Source of the DNA: Nocardioides sp. zg-1228
GTDB taxonomy: Bacteria; Actinomycetota; Actinomycetes; Propionibacteriales; Nocardioidaceae
NCBI RefSeq assembly: GCF_017086465.1
Contig: NZ_CP070961.1
Location: 2,480,001-2,544,000, forward strand
DNA length: 64,000 bases
Reading direction: 5' to 3'
In this document: positions 24,175 to 33,230 of the stretch, one piece after another
How positions within the stretch are numbered: the first letter of the stretch is position 1
Layout of the letters: every line of letters starts with the position of its first letter
Program-made: the position numbers and the translations under genes
The notes under the pieces: model-generated
Told to the model about the DNA's origin: nothing
Seen by the model: the letters and a program-made list of their open reading frames with translations, nothing else
Database searches by the model: none

Positions 24175-24237
24175 GGCCGCTCATGGAGCCGTCGCCAATC
24201 TTCGGGGCAATCGGGGACGAGCGTGTCCTGGCGAGCC

Positions 24238-24444
24238 TCACGCCGACTCGATGACCGGGCCGGCCACCGGCTCCACCAGCCGCAGCGGCGGCACCAGCCC
24301 TCCCGAGGCGAGCACGTCGAGCGCGGCCCTCTCGTCGTCGTCGATGGTCAGCTCGGGCGGCGGGCCGAGGAGCACCGTCACCACGCAGTCGTGGCAGTGC
24401 AGCCCGCGCACCACGCAGGTGTCGCAATCGATCCGTGTCGTCAT
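24238..24444 (-). CDS. Small Cys-rich (probable zinc-binding) protein
   Basis: The 68-residue protein opens with MTTRIDCDTCVVRG and then LHCHDCVV, giving a C-x2-C-x6-C-x2-C pattern near the N-terminus. This could bind zinc. The rest is acidic and helical (DDDERAALDVLASG). ATG at 24444 is chosen because the motif follows at once; an in-frame TTG at 24474 would add 10 residues. I recognise it as a small protein type common in actinobacteria but know no function. The NYN gene ends 65 bp upstream. Confidence 0.65.
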   Translation of the reverse strand: MTTRIDCDTCVVRGLHCHDCVVTVLLGPPPELTIDDDERAALDVLASGGLVPPLRLVEPVAGPVIESA

Positions 24445-24509
24445 GTCCCGAACGGTGACAGGGGCCACCGACAACGCCGCGGGGCGCCGAGGCGCACCGG
24501 CGTGTCGGG

Positions 24510-25751
24510 CTAGGAGCCGATGAGGGCGAGCAGTGCCGAGACGGGCATGGTGCGGGCGCCCTCACGGGTCACGTCGCGCGCCACCGCCCGGTCGCCGGTC
24601 ACCACCACGACCACGCGGCCCCGCGGTTCGGCCGCGACGAGCTGGCGGATCACGTCATCGGCGATGACGCCCGGCGGGCTGAAGACGACCCTCACGCCAC
24701 GCGGGGCCGGCATGGCCGTGCGCACCGTGGACTCAGCGGCGTCGAACACCACTGTGGTCTCCGCCCCGGTCCGCGCCACGAGCGCACCCAACGCCGCGAC
24801 CAGCCGGCTGCGCTGGGCCTCGAGGCTCGCTGTCGGCCACCTCTCCTTGGTGACGTTGTAGCCATCGATGACCAGCCGCGCGCGCGGCATCCCCAGCGTC
24901 TGCTCGAGGAGCGCCGGCGTGGCAGGCGCACTCGAGGCCGGCGGGCCGGCGACGCCTGCGAGCGCCGACTCGACCGCGTCTCCGGGACTGCCCGTAACGG
25001 CCGGGAGGGCCAGCTCGCGGCGCAGGCCGGTGGCAGCGTCGACGACCGCGTCGAGGAGCAGCCGGGCCCGGACCGTCGCGGCGTCCCGGTCGGATCGGGC
25101 GTCACGGCGGCTGGCCGCCAGACCCGACTCCGCCTCGTCGAGCTGGGCGCGCAGTCGTCGTACGTCGGCCTCGGCGGCGCGGGTCGCCCCCTCGGCGGCC
25201 GCGATGGCCTCGTCGCGGGCCGCGTAGGCCGCGTCGCGGGCCTCCTCCGCGGCGCGCAGCACGCCCCGGGCCTCGCCGAGGCGCCGGCGCAGCACCGTGT
25301 GGTCGGCCTTGGCGCGCGCGAGCTCCTCGCGGTGCTCGGCCCGCACCGAGGTCAGCTCTGCCTGGAGCGCGGCCACCTGCGCGGTCAGGCGCGCGTGCTC
25401 GGCCTGGACCTGCTCGTCGCGGACCTCGTCGCGATCCAGGGAGTCCGCGACGTCGGCGACGACGGCCTCCCACCCTTCTTCCCTGGCCAACCACGCTCGC
25501 GCGGCGACGTCGATCGGGTCGTCGGGTGCGGCCGGCAACGCGGCGACCTGGACGGCCGCGTGCTCGCGGAACGCGCCGTCCTCCAGCGCCGACCAGATCG
25601 CGGCGGCACCCAGCCGGGCACGCCGGGCGGGCGCGAAGCCCGCGACCTTGCGCAGCGCCGGGGGCACCGGCGTGACCGACGGCAGGACGGCCGACACCAT
25701 CGCGACCACACGCAGGCGCAGCCGCTCGGGCAGTGCTGCGGGTCCGGTCAC
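24510..25751 (-). CDS. NYN (YacP-like) domain protein with long coiled coil, probable RNA-acting nuclease
   Basis: This is a 413-residue protein. The N-terminal 120 residues are helical and hydrophobic-patterned. A long coiled coil follows (about 130-240, Ala/Glu/Arg heptads). The C-terminal NYN/PIN-like domain (about 285-410) has LVIDGYNVTKERWP, TTVVFDAAEST, ADDVIRQLVAAEP and VVVTGDRAVARDV, with acidic residues at the expected metal sites. Relatives are putative RNases. The GTG start at 25751 lies inside the end of the upstream zinc-ribbon gene (11-bp overlap), so translation is coupled. Confidence 0.85.
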   Translation of the reverse strand: MTGPAALPERLRLRVVAMVSAVLPSVTPVPPALRKVAGFAPARRARLGAAAIWSALEDGAFREHAAVQVAALPAAPDDPIDVAARAWLAREEGWEAVVADVADSLDRDEVRDEQVQAEHARLTAQVAALQAELTSVRAEHREELARAKADHTVLRRRLGEARGVLRAAEEARDAAYAARDEAIAAAEGATRAAEADVRRLRAQLDEAESGLAASRRDARSDRDAATVRARLLLDAVVDAATGLRRELALPAVTGSPGDAVESALAGVAGPPASSAPATPALLEQTLGMPRARLVIDGYNVTKERWPTASLEAQRSRLVAALGALVARTGAETTVVFDAAESTVRTAMPAPRGVRVVFSPPGVIADDVIRQLVAAEPRGRVVVVVTGDRAVARDVTREGARTMPVSALLALIGS

Positions 25752-25761
25752 GGGGGTCTCG

Positions 25762-26037
25762 TCACCCGGCGGCGGGGTCGCCGGCGGTGTCGGCGGAGGC
25801 GCGGTCGACGACCTCGATGGCGTCGCTGCGCCCGCACCAGCGGCAGGACACCGTCTCGACCGACTCGGCACGCACCGTCTCCTCCTCGACCTGGTGCTCA
25901 CCGGCGAGGTCGAAGTGCCAGTACTCGGTCGTACGGCGGGTGCGCGTCACGTCGAAGCGGGTGAGGTTGCCGCACCCGGCGCAGCGCCACCGCTCGCCGT
26001 CGCCGGGCACGCGGAGGTCGGCGGTCTGCTCGGGCAC
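25762..26037 (-). CDS. Two-zinc-knuckle small protein
   Basis: The 91-residue protein has two Cys-x2-Cys knuckles, RCAGCG near 19-22 and SCRWCGR near 64-67, separated by a strand-rich stretch (TRFDVTRTRRTTEYWHFD). That suggests one zinc ribbon. GTG start with GAGGAG 6 bases upstream. It is the first gene of the unit that continues into the NYN protein. Function is unknown; pairing with a probable RNase suggests nucleic-acid binding. Confidence 0.72.
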   Translation of the reverse strand: MPEQTADLRVPGDGERWRCAGCGNLTRFDVTRTRRTTEYWHFDLAGEHQVEEETVRAESVETVSCRWCGRSDAIEVVDRASADTAGDPAAG

Positions 26038-26171
26038 GGGTGCTCCTCATGGGTCGGGAAGGCTCGGGATGGGTCGGGACCGGTCGAGCGCGGCCGGTCT
26101 GTCGGGCGCGGTCAGCGTAGTCCGCGTGCCGTCCCCACCGTTGTCGGATCCCACGTCTAGCGTCGTGCCAC

Positions 26172-27962
26172 ATGAGCACCACCGCCCACCGCCCGACCCG
26201 GGAACGGTCCCGTTGGGAGGCCCAGCGCAGCTTCGACGAGCTGGGGCGGCCGCTGCGAGACCTGACGTTCTGCGTGGTCGACCTCGAGACCACGGGCGGT
26301 TCGGCGGCCGGCGGCTCGATGATCACCGAGATCGGCGCGGTGAAGGTCAGGGGCGGCGAGGTGCTCGGGGAGTTCCAGACCCTCGTCAACCCGCACGCCG
26401 AGATCCCCGCGTTCATCGCGGTGCTCACCGGCATCAGCAACTCGATGGTCCACGACGCGCCGCCGATCGAGTCGGCGCTCCCGGCGTTCCTCGACTTCGC
26501 CGCCGGCTGCGTCCTCGTGGCCCACAACGCGCCCTTCGACGTCGGCTTCTTGCAGCACTTCGCCCGCCAGCAGGGCCGCCCGTGGCCGAAGTTCGAGGTG
26601 CTCGACACGGCCAAGCTCGCCCGGCGGGTGATCACCCGCGACGACGCGCCCAACTGCAAGCTGTCGTCGCTGGCCAGGCTCTTCGACTCCAGCACCACGC
26701 CCAACCACCGCGCGCTCGCCGACGCCCGCGCCACGGTCGACGTGCTGCACGGGCTGATGGAGCGTCTCGGCGGCCTGGGCGTCCACACCCTCGAGGAGCT
26801 CCAGACCTTCTCCTCCCGGGTCAGCACCGCGCAGCGGCGCAAGCGCCACCTCGCCGAGGGCCTGCCCCACTCCCCCGGCGTCTACCTGTTCCGCGACGAG
26901 CGCTCGCGCGTGCTCTACGTCGGCACATCGAGGGACCTGCGCACCCGCGTCCGCACCTACTTCACCTCCTCGGAGACCCGCACGCGGATGGGCGAGATGG
27001 TCGGGCTGGCCGAGTCGGTGACCGGGATCGAGTGCGCCACGCCGCTCGAGGCCGAGGTGCGCGAGCTGCGGCTGATCGCCGAGCACAAGCCGAAGTACAA
27101 CCGTCGCTCGCGCTTCCCCGAGAAGGTCCACTTCGTCAAGCTCACGCGTGAGGCCTGGCCGCGGCTCTCCCTCGTCCGCACGGTGCTCGACGACGACGCC
27201 GACTACCTCGGCCCCTTCGCGTCGAGGAAGACGGCCGAGAAGTGCCTGGCCGCGCTCCACGAGACCTTCCCGGTGCGGCAGTGCAGCGGGCGGCTGCCGC
27301 TCACGCCGTCCCGCTCGGCCTGCGTGCTCGCCGAGATGGGCCGCTGCCTGTCGCCTTGCGACGGCTCGACCGACGCCTCGACCTACGCCGCGGTGGTGCG
27401 CCAGCTGCGCGACACGCTGCTGCGCGACCCCCAGGAGGTCGTCGAGGCGATCAACCAGCGGATGACCGCGCTCGCCGACCATGAGCGCTTCGAGGAGGCG
27501 GGGGTGCACCGCGACCGCCTCGCCACCTTCGTCCGTGCCGCCGCCCGCACCCAGCGACTGTCGGCGCTGACCCGGTGCCCCGAGATCGTGGCGGCGCGCC
27601 GCGAGGACGACGGCCGCTGGTCGGTGCACGTCGTCCGGTTCGGCCGGCTGGCAGCAGCGGGCCGGATCCCCCCGGGTGCCGACGCGCACCAGTACGTCCG
27701 CGAGCTCAGGTCGAGCGCCGAGACCGTCGCGAGCGCGCCGGGCCCGGTGCCCGCCGCGACCGCCGAGGAGTCGGAGAAGGTGCTGCGCTGGCTGGAGTCC
27801 CCGGGCGTGCGCCTCGTCGACGTCGACGGCGAGTGGGTCTGCCCCCTGGGCGGAGCCGCCCGGCACCTCGCGCTCTACGACGCTGCCGACCAGTCCCGGC
27901 TCTCGCTCGTGCCCTTCGACGAGCAGCGGCTGCCCTCGCCCGTGCACCGGCCGGTGCGCTGA
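26172..27962 (+). CDS. DEDDh exonuclease fused to UvrC-like GIY-YIG nuclease
   Basis: The 596-residue protein has an N-terminal DEDDh 3'-5' exonuclease (about 35-200) with metal residues in CVVDLETTGG, HNAPFDVGF and NHRALADARA. A GIY-YIG domain follows (about 230-310; GVYLFRDERSRVLYVGTS, EVRELRLIAEHKPKYN), then a Cys cluster (CVLAEMGRCLSPC) and a UVR-like motif (HERFEEAGVHRDRL). It lacks the RNase H-like and HhH parts of UvrC, as in the Cho-like nucleases of mycobacteria. It probably incises damaged DNA. A TAGCGT hexamer lies 8 bases before the ATG. Confidence 0.9.
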   Translation: MSTTAHRPTRERSRWEAQRSFDELGRPLRDLTFCVVDLETTGGSAAGGSMITEIGAVKVRGGEVLGEFQTLVNPHAEIPAFIAVLTGISNSMVHDAPPIESALPAFLDFAAGCVLVAHNAPFDVGFLQHFARQQGRPWPKFEVLDTAKLARRVITRDDAPNCKLSSLARLFDSSTTPNHRALADARATVDVLHGLMERLGGLGVHTLEELQTFSSRVSTAQRRKRHLAEGLPHSPGVYLFRDERSRVLYVGTSRDLRTRVRTYFTSSETRTRMGEMVGLAESVTGIECATPLEAEVRELRLIAEHKPKYNRRSRFPEKVHFVKLTREAWPRLSLVRTVLDDDADYLGPFASRKTAEKCLAALHETFPVRQCSGRLPLTPSRSACVLAEMGRCLSPCDGSTDASTYAAVVRQLRDTLLRDPQEVVEAINQRMTALADHERFEEAGVHRDRLATFVRAAARTQRLSALTRCPEIVAARREDDGRWSVHVVRFGRLAAAGRIPPGADAHQYVRELRSSAETVASAPGPVPAATAEESEKVLRWLESPGVRLVDVDGEWVCPLGGAARHLALYDAADQSRLSLVPFDEQRLPSPVHRPVR

Positions 27963-27980
27963 CGGGGCACGGGCGAGGCG

Positions 27981-28259
27981 TCAGTCAAGGCCGATGCTGA
28001 AGGCCGCCTCGAGGTCGTGCCGGGAGTAGGTCCGGAAGGCGATGTGCGTCTCGGTCTCGGTGACGCCGTCGACCTTGTTGAGGCGGTCGGCCACGACCGA
28101 GGCCACGTCCTCGTGCTCGCGCACGCGCACCAGGGCGATGAGGTCGATCTGCCCGGTCACCGAGTAGACCTCGCTCACCCCGTCGAGGGAGGCGATCGCC
28201 TCGGCGACCTCCGGGATGCGCGCGACGTCGGCCTTCACGAAGACGATGGCGGTGATCAT
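27981..28259 (-). CDS. Stand-alone Lrp/AsnC ligand-binding (RAM) domain protein
   Basis: This 92-residue protein is a single alpha-beta RAM domain, as found at the C-terminus of Lrp/AsnC regulators, without any helix-turn-helix. Typical segments are ITAIVFVKADVARIPEVAE, VSEVYSVTGQIDLIALVRV and DRLNKVDGVTETETH. Such proteins form amino-acid-binding oligomers. The ATG is 6 bases after a TACGGT hexamer, a leaderless arrangement. It is convergent with the nuclease gene and divergent from the large secreted protein. In several actinobacteria it lies near trpD and cytochrome genes, as here within 5 kb. Confidence 0.88.
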   Translation of the reverse strand: MITAIVFVKADVARIPEVAEAIASLDGVSEVYSVTGQIDLIALVRVREHEDVASVVADRLNKVDGVTETETHIAFRTYSRHDLEAAFSIGLD

Positions 28260-28265
28260 GGCCTC

Positions 28266-28271
28266 ACCGTA
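28266..28271 (-). promoter_or_regulatory. -10 hexamer TACGGT, leaderless start at 28259
   Basis: The hexamer lies 6 bases before the ATG of the AsnC-type gene. Confidence 0.55.
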
Positions 28272-28407
28272 GCGTCCGCGCGCGTGTCGGCCGATCGGGC
28301 GGAGCCCCTAGTCATTTGTGACCACCGGAACCGATTCCGGGACCCGATGGCCTCCGCGCGACCTAGCGTGGCGGCGTCTGAGCCACGCCACGAGGGGACC
28401 TCCGGGG

Positions 28408-31400
28408 ATGTCACGAAAGCTTGTCGGATCATTCGCGCGCGCTGCGGCGATCGCCGGTCTGTGTCTGGGGGTCCTGGTCGCTCCCGCGCAGCTGACGCAC
28501 GCAGCGCCACCGGCACCGACCAGCCTGACCGCCCAAGGAGCGCCCATCCCGACTCTGTCGTGGGATGCGCAGCCGGGCGCGACCAGATATCGGGTGCAGG
28601 GCTCGGAGAGCTCCTCGTTCGCCTCCCTCCTGTTCAACCAGGAGACGACCGCCACCTCCTACACCCCGGCCCGGGTCCTGCGGGCTGGCGCGCTCCACTG
28701 GCGGGTCCAGGCCGTCGACAGCAGCGGCGCGAGCGGCTGGACCGTGTCGTCGGTCGACATCGGCGATCTCGTCAAGCCGTCCAACGTGGTCGTGTCCCCC
28801 GGCGAGCGGGTGCTGCCGCCCGTCTCTCCCCCGATCATCTCGTGGGACGCCGTTCCGGGCGCCGTCTCCTACGAGGTGGAGATGGACGCCGAGGGCGATG
28901 GTGTCGGCGGATCCGTCAAGGACGTCAAGACGACCACCTACGTGTGGCCGGATCCCCAGGGCGTCGGGGAGCGCCAGGGGACCGAGGACTTCTTCGTGCG
29001 CGTGCGGGCGAAGTTCGACAACGGCCTGCAGAGCGAGTGGACCGCCTACACGAGCTACGACGTCACCCAGCTGCCGCCGGTGACGTCGTCCACCTGCAGC
29101 CCCGGGCTCGTCTGCGCTCCCGACCGGGCCAGCGGGATCCGTCCACGCGTGGAGGTGCAGGACGTCGTCTTCGACTGGGACCCGGTCAAGGGTGCCAAGG
29201 AGTACGAGATCTGGGTCGCGCTCGACCCCGACTTCAACACCCAGATCGAGAAGCGCAAGGTCCTCTCGACCCGCTACTCCCCCATGACGACCTACGACAA
29301 CAACACCTACTACTGGAAGGTGCGGGCCTACAACGCCGCCGGCGAGCCGACCCCGTGGCCCGCCGCCCCGAGCGTGTTCGACCGGCGCTGGCCCTTCAAG
29401 CCGTCCCTGGTCTACCCCCCCGTCTCCTCGACGCCCGTCGGCGACGACGTCTACTACCAGTGGACACCCGTCCGACACGCGACGCGATACGTGCTCGAGG
29501 TCGGCAACGACGAGAACTTCACGCCGGGGACCTTTGCGTCGTGCACGACACAGTCCACGACCTACGTCCCGGGATTCGCGAGCGACCGGTGCATGCCTTA
29601 CCAGGGCACGACCACCTACTGGCGTGTCCGAGCGTTCGACGGCCCTCGCCAGGTCAACGGCGTCTACTCCGACGCCGGCCGTTTCGTGTACGACAGCGGC
29701 CGGGTCCAGGCCATCTCGCCTGCCAACGGCAGCACGGTCGCCGTGCCGACCTTCCGCTGGCAGCCGAGCCCGGACGCCAACGCCTACCTCATCACGTTGA
29801 CGGGTCCTGCCGGGACGGTGACGGCAACGACGTCCGCCCTCTCCTGGACCCCGACGGCTGCGCTCCCCTCCGACAGCGACGCCGAGGACCCCGCGCGCAA
29901 CCCCGACGTCTTCACCTGGCAGGTCGCGGCGATCGACGGCGACAAGCGAGTCTCACCGACCTTCACGATGGGCACCGTCCGGGTCCTCGAGGCTCCGGTC
30001 GCCGCCGGCACCACGCCGCTGGCACCCCTCCCGCTCGCGTCGGGCCAGATCACCTCGCGGTTCCCCGCCCTCGCGTGGGAGCCGATCGCGTCGACCGTCG
30101 ACGCCCCCGTCTACTACAAGCTCCGCGTCTCCGAGACCGAGGGATACGTCCTTCCGGAGAGCGCCACCCCCATCCTGTCCACGAAGCTCGCCTACCCCGC
30201 AGTGACGGACCTCTCCACATACTTCCTCCGGCCGGGCACCAGGACCTGGTGGGTCGAGGCGTTCGACGCGAGGACCAACGCCCGCCTGGGCACAGGCCAG
30301 AGGTCCACCTTCACGATCGAGGCACCCACCCGTGCCGCGGGGCACCAGGTCGCCCTCGACGGGCGTTCGGTGGACTCGGGGCACTCGTGCACCAAGCGCC
30401 TCGTCGTGGTCGGCGGCGGGCCCGACGAGCAGAGCGTCTGCATGGGCATGTCGGCCACTCCGGTCCTGGACTGGGAGTCCGTCCCCGGGGCCGGTGGCTA
30501 CCAGGTCTACGTCGCCGAGGACCCCGACTTCACGGTCCTTCTGTACGACGGGGTGCAGACGATCTCCTCGCGGTTCACCCCTTCAGAGGACCACTCCCCG
30601 AGCGCCCTTCCCGACAACGAGGCGGGGTCCGCGTACTACTGGTACGTCCGTCCCTGCGCGCAGGTGAGGCCGACGCACAACTGTGGCCCCGGGCCATCCG
30701 GTCAGATCGACTCCGGGGCGGGCGCCTTCCGGAAGGTCTCCCCGAGGATCGAGCTCGAGTCTCCCTCGCCCGATGCCACGCTCGGCAACCAGGTGACGTT
30801 CCGGTGGACGGACTTCCACCTGACCAACCAGGCCGCGTCGCCCGTCTACGGCGGATCGATCCCGCCCTACCAGACCGCGCAGCGCTACCGCCTGCAGGTC
30901 GCGCAGTCGGCGACCATCACCGACAACAACACCATCGACGACGTGACCGTCGATCAGACCACCTACACCGCCTTCACCAAGACCTACCCCGAGGGTGACC
31001 TGTGGTGGCGCGTCCAGGCCATCGACGGCAGCAACAACCGCCTCTCGTGGTCCGAGACGCGCAAGATCGTCAAGGCGACCCCGGCGACCAACCTCGACCC
31101 CGACACCGCCGCGGCGCCGGAGGAGGGAGTCGTCGACGGGGCAGCCCTCCCCGCCTTCAACAGCCGTCAGGCGGCGGGAAGCACGCTGTTCAGGTGGAGC
31201 GCCGAGGACTACGACGCCTCGTGGGAGCTGCAGGTCTACAAAAACGACGACACGGTCCCGTCCTCGGGCAACCTGGTCTTCACCACCGCCACCAAGCAGG
31301 CGGCCTTCGTCCCGGCGACTCCCCTCGCCGCGTCGTCGGAGCCCTACCGCTGGCGCGTGAGGCGCACGGACGTGGGCGGCAAGGCGGGGCGCTGGTCCGA

Positions 31401-32559
31401 CCTGGGTCGGTTCTACGTCGACCCGCTCCCGCTGCAGCTCAGCAGTCCCACCGACCAGGCCGCGATGCAGCCCGTCGGAACCGCCTTCCGGTGGGCGAGC
31501 TACGGCCACGCTGCCGCCCGTGCCGCCAAGTACACGATCGACATCGAGCCGGCGAGCAGTGGGGCGACCAATACCGCCGCGGTGACGACGGCCGCGACTG
31601 CCTGGACGTCCCCGGCCAACCTGGCCGACGGCACCTACACCTGGTCGGTCAGGGCGCTCGACGTCGCCGGCAACAGCATCGGCTCGAGCCCGACCTGGAC
31701 CTTCACGGTGGACGCCGGCCTGCGCGCGATCACGCCGGCCCAGATCACGGCACCCGAGGGGTCGTCGGTGGGCAAGACGCTGACCAGCGTGGCCCCACTG
31801 TGGAACCAGGCCGACGTCCAGGTCACCTACCAGTGGCTGCGCAACGGATCCGCGATCCGCAACGCGGTCGGACCGGCGTACACGCTCACGACCGACGACT
31901 ACAACCGAGTCGTGTCCCTGCGCGTGACGGGAGCCAAGGCCGGCTACGTCAACGGTCAGTCCGTGAGCAACGAGATCAGCGTGACGGCGGGAGGCGCGCT
32001 GCAGAGCGCGGGTGCGCCCACCATCACCGGCTCCGCGAGCCCCGGAGGAAGCCTACGGGCGACCACCGGGTCGTGGTCTCCCGCAGCGACGACCTTCCGC
32101 TACCAGTGGCTCCGGAGTGGGGTCGCCATCCCGGGCGCGACGAGCGGCAGCTACCGCGTCACCTCGGACGACGCCGGCAAGGACGTGTCGGTCACCGTGT
32201 TCGCCTCTGCGGCGGGATTCAGCGAAGGAGCAGCCACCGCGGCAGCCGTCGCCGTGGCCCGGCTCGGGTCCACCGCGGCCGGCGCGCTCAAGGCGTCGCG
32301 CGTCAAGGTCGGCAAGCGGGCGAAGCTGACCGTCACGATCACCGTGACCGGCCTCAGCACGCCGAGCGGCGTGGTGCAGGTCCTCGACAAGGGCAAGAAG
32401 ATCGCCCAGTTCACGATGGCCCCGGTGCACAAGGGCAAGAAGACGCTCAAGCTGCGCAAGCTCGCCAAGGGCAAGCACCGTCTGCAGGTGGTCTACCTGG
32501 GCAACGGACAGGTGTTCGGCTCGAAGTCGAAGAAGATCGTGCTCTACGTCATCAAGTGA
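28408..32559 (+). CDS. Large secreted protein of about ten fibronectin-III-like repeats plus Ig-like domains
   Basis: This is a 1383-residue exported protein. A signal peptide (Arg/Lys start, hydrophobic GLCLGVLVAPAQLTHAA) is followed by about ten beta-sandwich repeats, each ending in a tryptophan strand of the type YWRVRAFD, WWRVQAID or YRWRVRRTD. Two Ig-like repeats contain YQWLRNGSAI and YQWLRSGVAI. The C-terminal domain is Lys-rich (KVGKRAKLTVTITV; KKIVLYVIK). Four Cys pairs may form disulfides. There is no LPXTG, transmembrane anchor or enzyme motif. The ATG at 28408 is chosen for the signal peptide. A role in adhesion or matrix is inferred from repeat architecture only. Confidence 0.85.
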   Translation: MSRKLVGSFARAAAIAGLCLGVLVAPAQLTHAAPPAPTSLTAQGAPIPTLSWDAQPGATRYRVQGSESSSFASLLFNQETTATSYTPARVLRAGALHWRVQAVDSSGASGWTVSSVDIGDLVKPSNVVVSPGERVLPPVSPPIISWDAVPGAVSYEVEMDAEGDGVGGSVKDVKTTTYVWPDPQGVGERQGTEDFFVRVRAKFDNGLQSEWTAYTSYDVTQLPPVTSSTCSPGLVCAPDRASGIRPRVEVQDVVFDWDPVKGAKEYEIWVALDPDFNTQIEKRKVLSTRYSPMTTYDNNTYYWKVRAYNAAGEPTPWPAAPSVFDRRWPFKPSLVYPPVSSTPVGDDVYYQWTPVRHATRYVLEVGNDENFTPGTFASCTTQSTTYVPGFASDRCMPYQGTTTYWRVRAFDGPRQVNGVYSDAGRFVYDSGRVQAISPANGSTVAVPTFRWQPSPDANAYLITLTGPAGTVTATTSALSWTPTAALPSDSDAEDPARNPDVFTWQVAAIDGDKRVSPTFTMGTVRVLEAPVAAGTTPLAPLPLASGQITSRFPALAWEPIASTVDAPVYYKLRVSETEGYVLPESATPILSTKLAYPAVTDLSTYFLRPGTRTWWVEAFDARTNARLGTGQRSTFTIEAPTRAAGHQVALDGRSVDSGHSCTKRLVVVGGGPDEQSVCMGMSATPVLDWESVPGAGGYQVYVAEDPDFTVLLYDGVQTISSRFTPSEDHSPSALPDNEAGSAYYWYVRPCAQVRPTHNCGPGPSGQIDSGAGAFRKVSPRIELESPSPDATLGNQVTFRWTDFHLTNQAASPVYGGSIPPYQTAQRYRLQVAQSATITDNNTIDDVTVDQTTYTAFTKTYPEGDLWWRVQAIDGSNNRLSWSETRKIVKATPATNLDPDTAAAPEEGVVDGAALPAFNSRQAAGSTLFRWSAEDYDASWELQVYKNDDTVPSSGNLVFTTATKQAAFVPATPLAASSEPYRWRVRRTDVGGKAGRWSDLGRFYVDPLPLQLSSPTDQAAMQPVGTAFRWASYGHAAARAAKYTIDIEPASSGATNTAAVTTAATAWTSPANLADGTYTWSVRALDVAGNSIGSSPTWTFTVDAGLRAITPAQITAPEGSSVGKTLTSVAPLWNQADVQVTYQWLRNGSAIRNAVGPAYTLTTDDYNRVVSLRVTGAKAGYVNGQSVSNEISVTAGGALQSAGAPTITGSASPGGSLRATTGSWSPAATTFRYQWLRSGVAIPGATSGSYRVTSDDAGKDVSVTVFASAAGFSEGAATAAAVAVARLGSTAAGALKASRVKVGKRAKLTVTITVTGLSTPSGVVQVLDKGKKIAQFTMAPVHKGKKTLKLRKLAKGKHRLQVVYLGNGQVFGSKSKKIVLYVIK

Positions 32560-32587
32560 TCCCGCCGGCGGCCGGGTCACGGCGGGA

Positions 32588-32593
32588 TAGTCT
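32588..32593 (+). promoter_or_regulatory. -10 hexamer TAGTCT, leaderless start at 32600
   Basis: The hexamer lies 6 bases before the GTG at 32600. A GGCGGGA/TCCCGCC inverted repeat surrounds it (32581-32599) and could be an operator or the upstream gene's terminator. Confidence 0.6.
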
Positions 32594-32599
32594 CCCGCC

Positions 32600-33223
32600 G
32601 TGACCTGGCTCGCCGACCACTGGCTCGACCTCCTCGGCTGGGGCGGCAGCGCCCTGCTCGTCTACTCGCTCCTGCAGGCGAGCGTCCTGCGCCTGCGTGT
32701 GCTCAACGCGATCGCGTGCGTGATCCTGATCGTGTTCAACGCGGCGCTCGGGGTGTGGCCGATGGTCGGCATGAACAGCGTTCTCGTCGTCATCAACGCA
32801 TGGTTCATCGCCCGGATGCTGCGCGACCGGCACGACGAGTCGGCGTTCGAGGTGCTCGAGGTCGACCCGTCGGACGCCTACCTGCGCCACACGCTCACCG
32901 TGCACGGCGCCGACATCGCGAAGTTCAACCCGTCGTTCGTCCACGACCCGGGCGACGACCAGGACGCCTTCCTCGTGCAGAGGGGCGACGAGACGGTCGG
33001 CGTGGTGCTGCTCCTCAGGAGCGGTGACACGGCCGACGTGCTGCTCGACTACGTCACCCCGCGCTACCGCGACTTCTCCCCCGGCGAGTTCGTCTGGCGC
33101 AAGAGCGGGCTCCTCGCCGAGCGCGGCATCCGGCGCGTCGTGACGCCCCCCGGCATGGTCGACGCCTACTACGACCGGCTCGGGTTCAGGCGCGAGGGAC
33201 CGTCCTACGTGCTCGAGGTCTGA
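32600..33223 (+). CDS. YgjV-like inner-membrane protein with C-terminal acetyltransferase-like region
   Basis: This 207-residue protein has three hydrophobic helices in the first 75 residues ([48 protein letters not shown]), the plan of the YgjV family. The soluble C-terminal part (about 85-207) ends in a pattern resembling a GNAT fold ([15 protein letters not shown], then [16 protein letters not shown]), though the acetyl-CoA loop is not clear. Function is unknown. The GTG is set by TAGTCT 6 bases upstream. It is convergent with trpD with a 7-bp gap. Confidence 0.78.
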   Translation: MTWLADHWLDLLGWGGSALLVYSLLQASVLRLRVLNAIACVILIVFNAALGVWPMVGMNSVLVVINAWFIARMLRDRHDESAFEVLEVDPSDAYLRHTLTVHGADIAKFNPSFVHDPGDDQDAFLVQRGDETVGVVLLLRSGDTADVLLDYVTPRYRDFSPGEFVWRKSGLLAERGIRRVVTPPGMVDAYYDRLGFRREGPSYVLEV

Positions 33224-33230
33224 GCGCGGG

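Larger units (their letters stand above)
23935..24237. other. 303-bp gene-free stretch holding the riboswitch and its promoter
   Basis: Reading on the minus strand, the stretch contains a -10 hexamer (24169-24174), a GACGTCCG/CGGACGTC inverted pair (24122-24161), the c-di-AMP aptamer (23963-24120) and the ribosome site. The 60 bp next to the small Cys-rich gene (24178-24237) shows nothing I recognise. Confidence 0.7.

Noticed and set aside
28017..30998. 993-codon plus-strand ORF overlapping the secreted repeat protein
   Set aside because: It is the alternative frame of the fibronectin-repeat gene, with Arg/Pro-rich translation and no signal peptide or motif.
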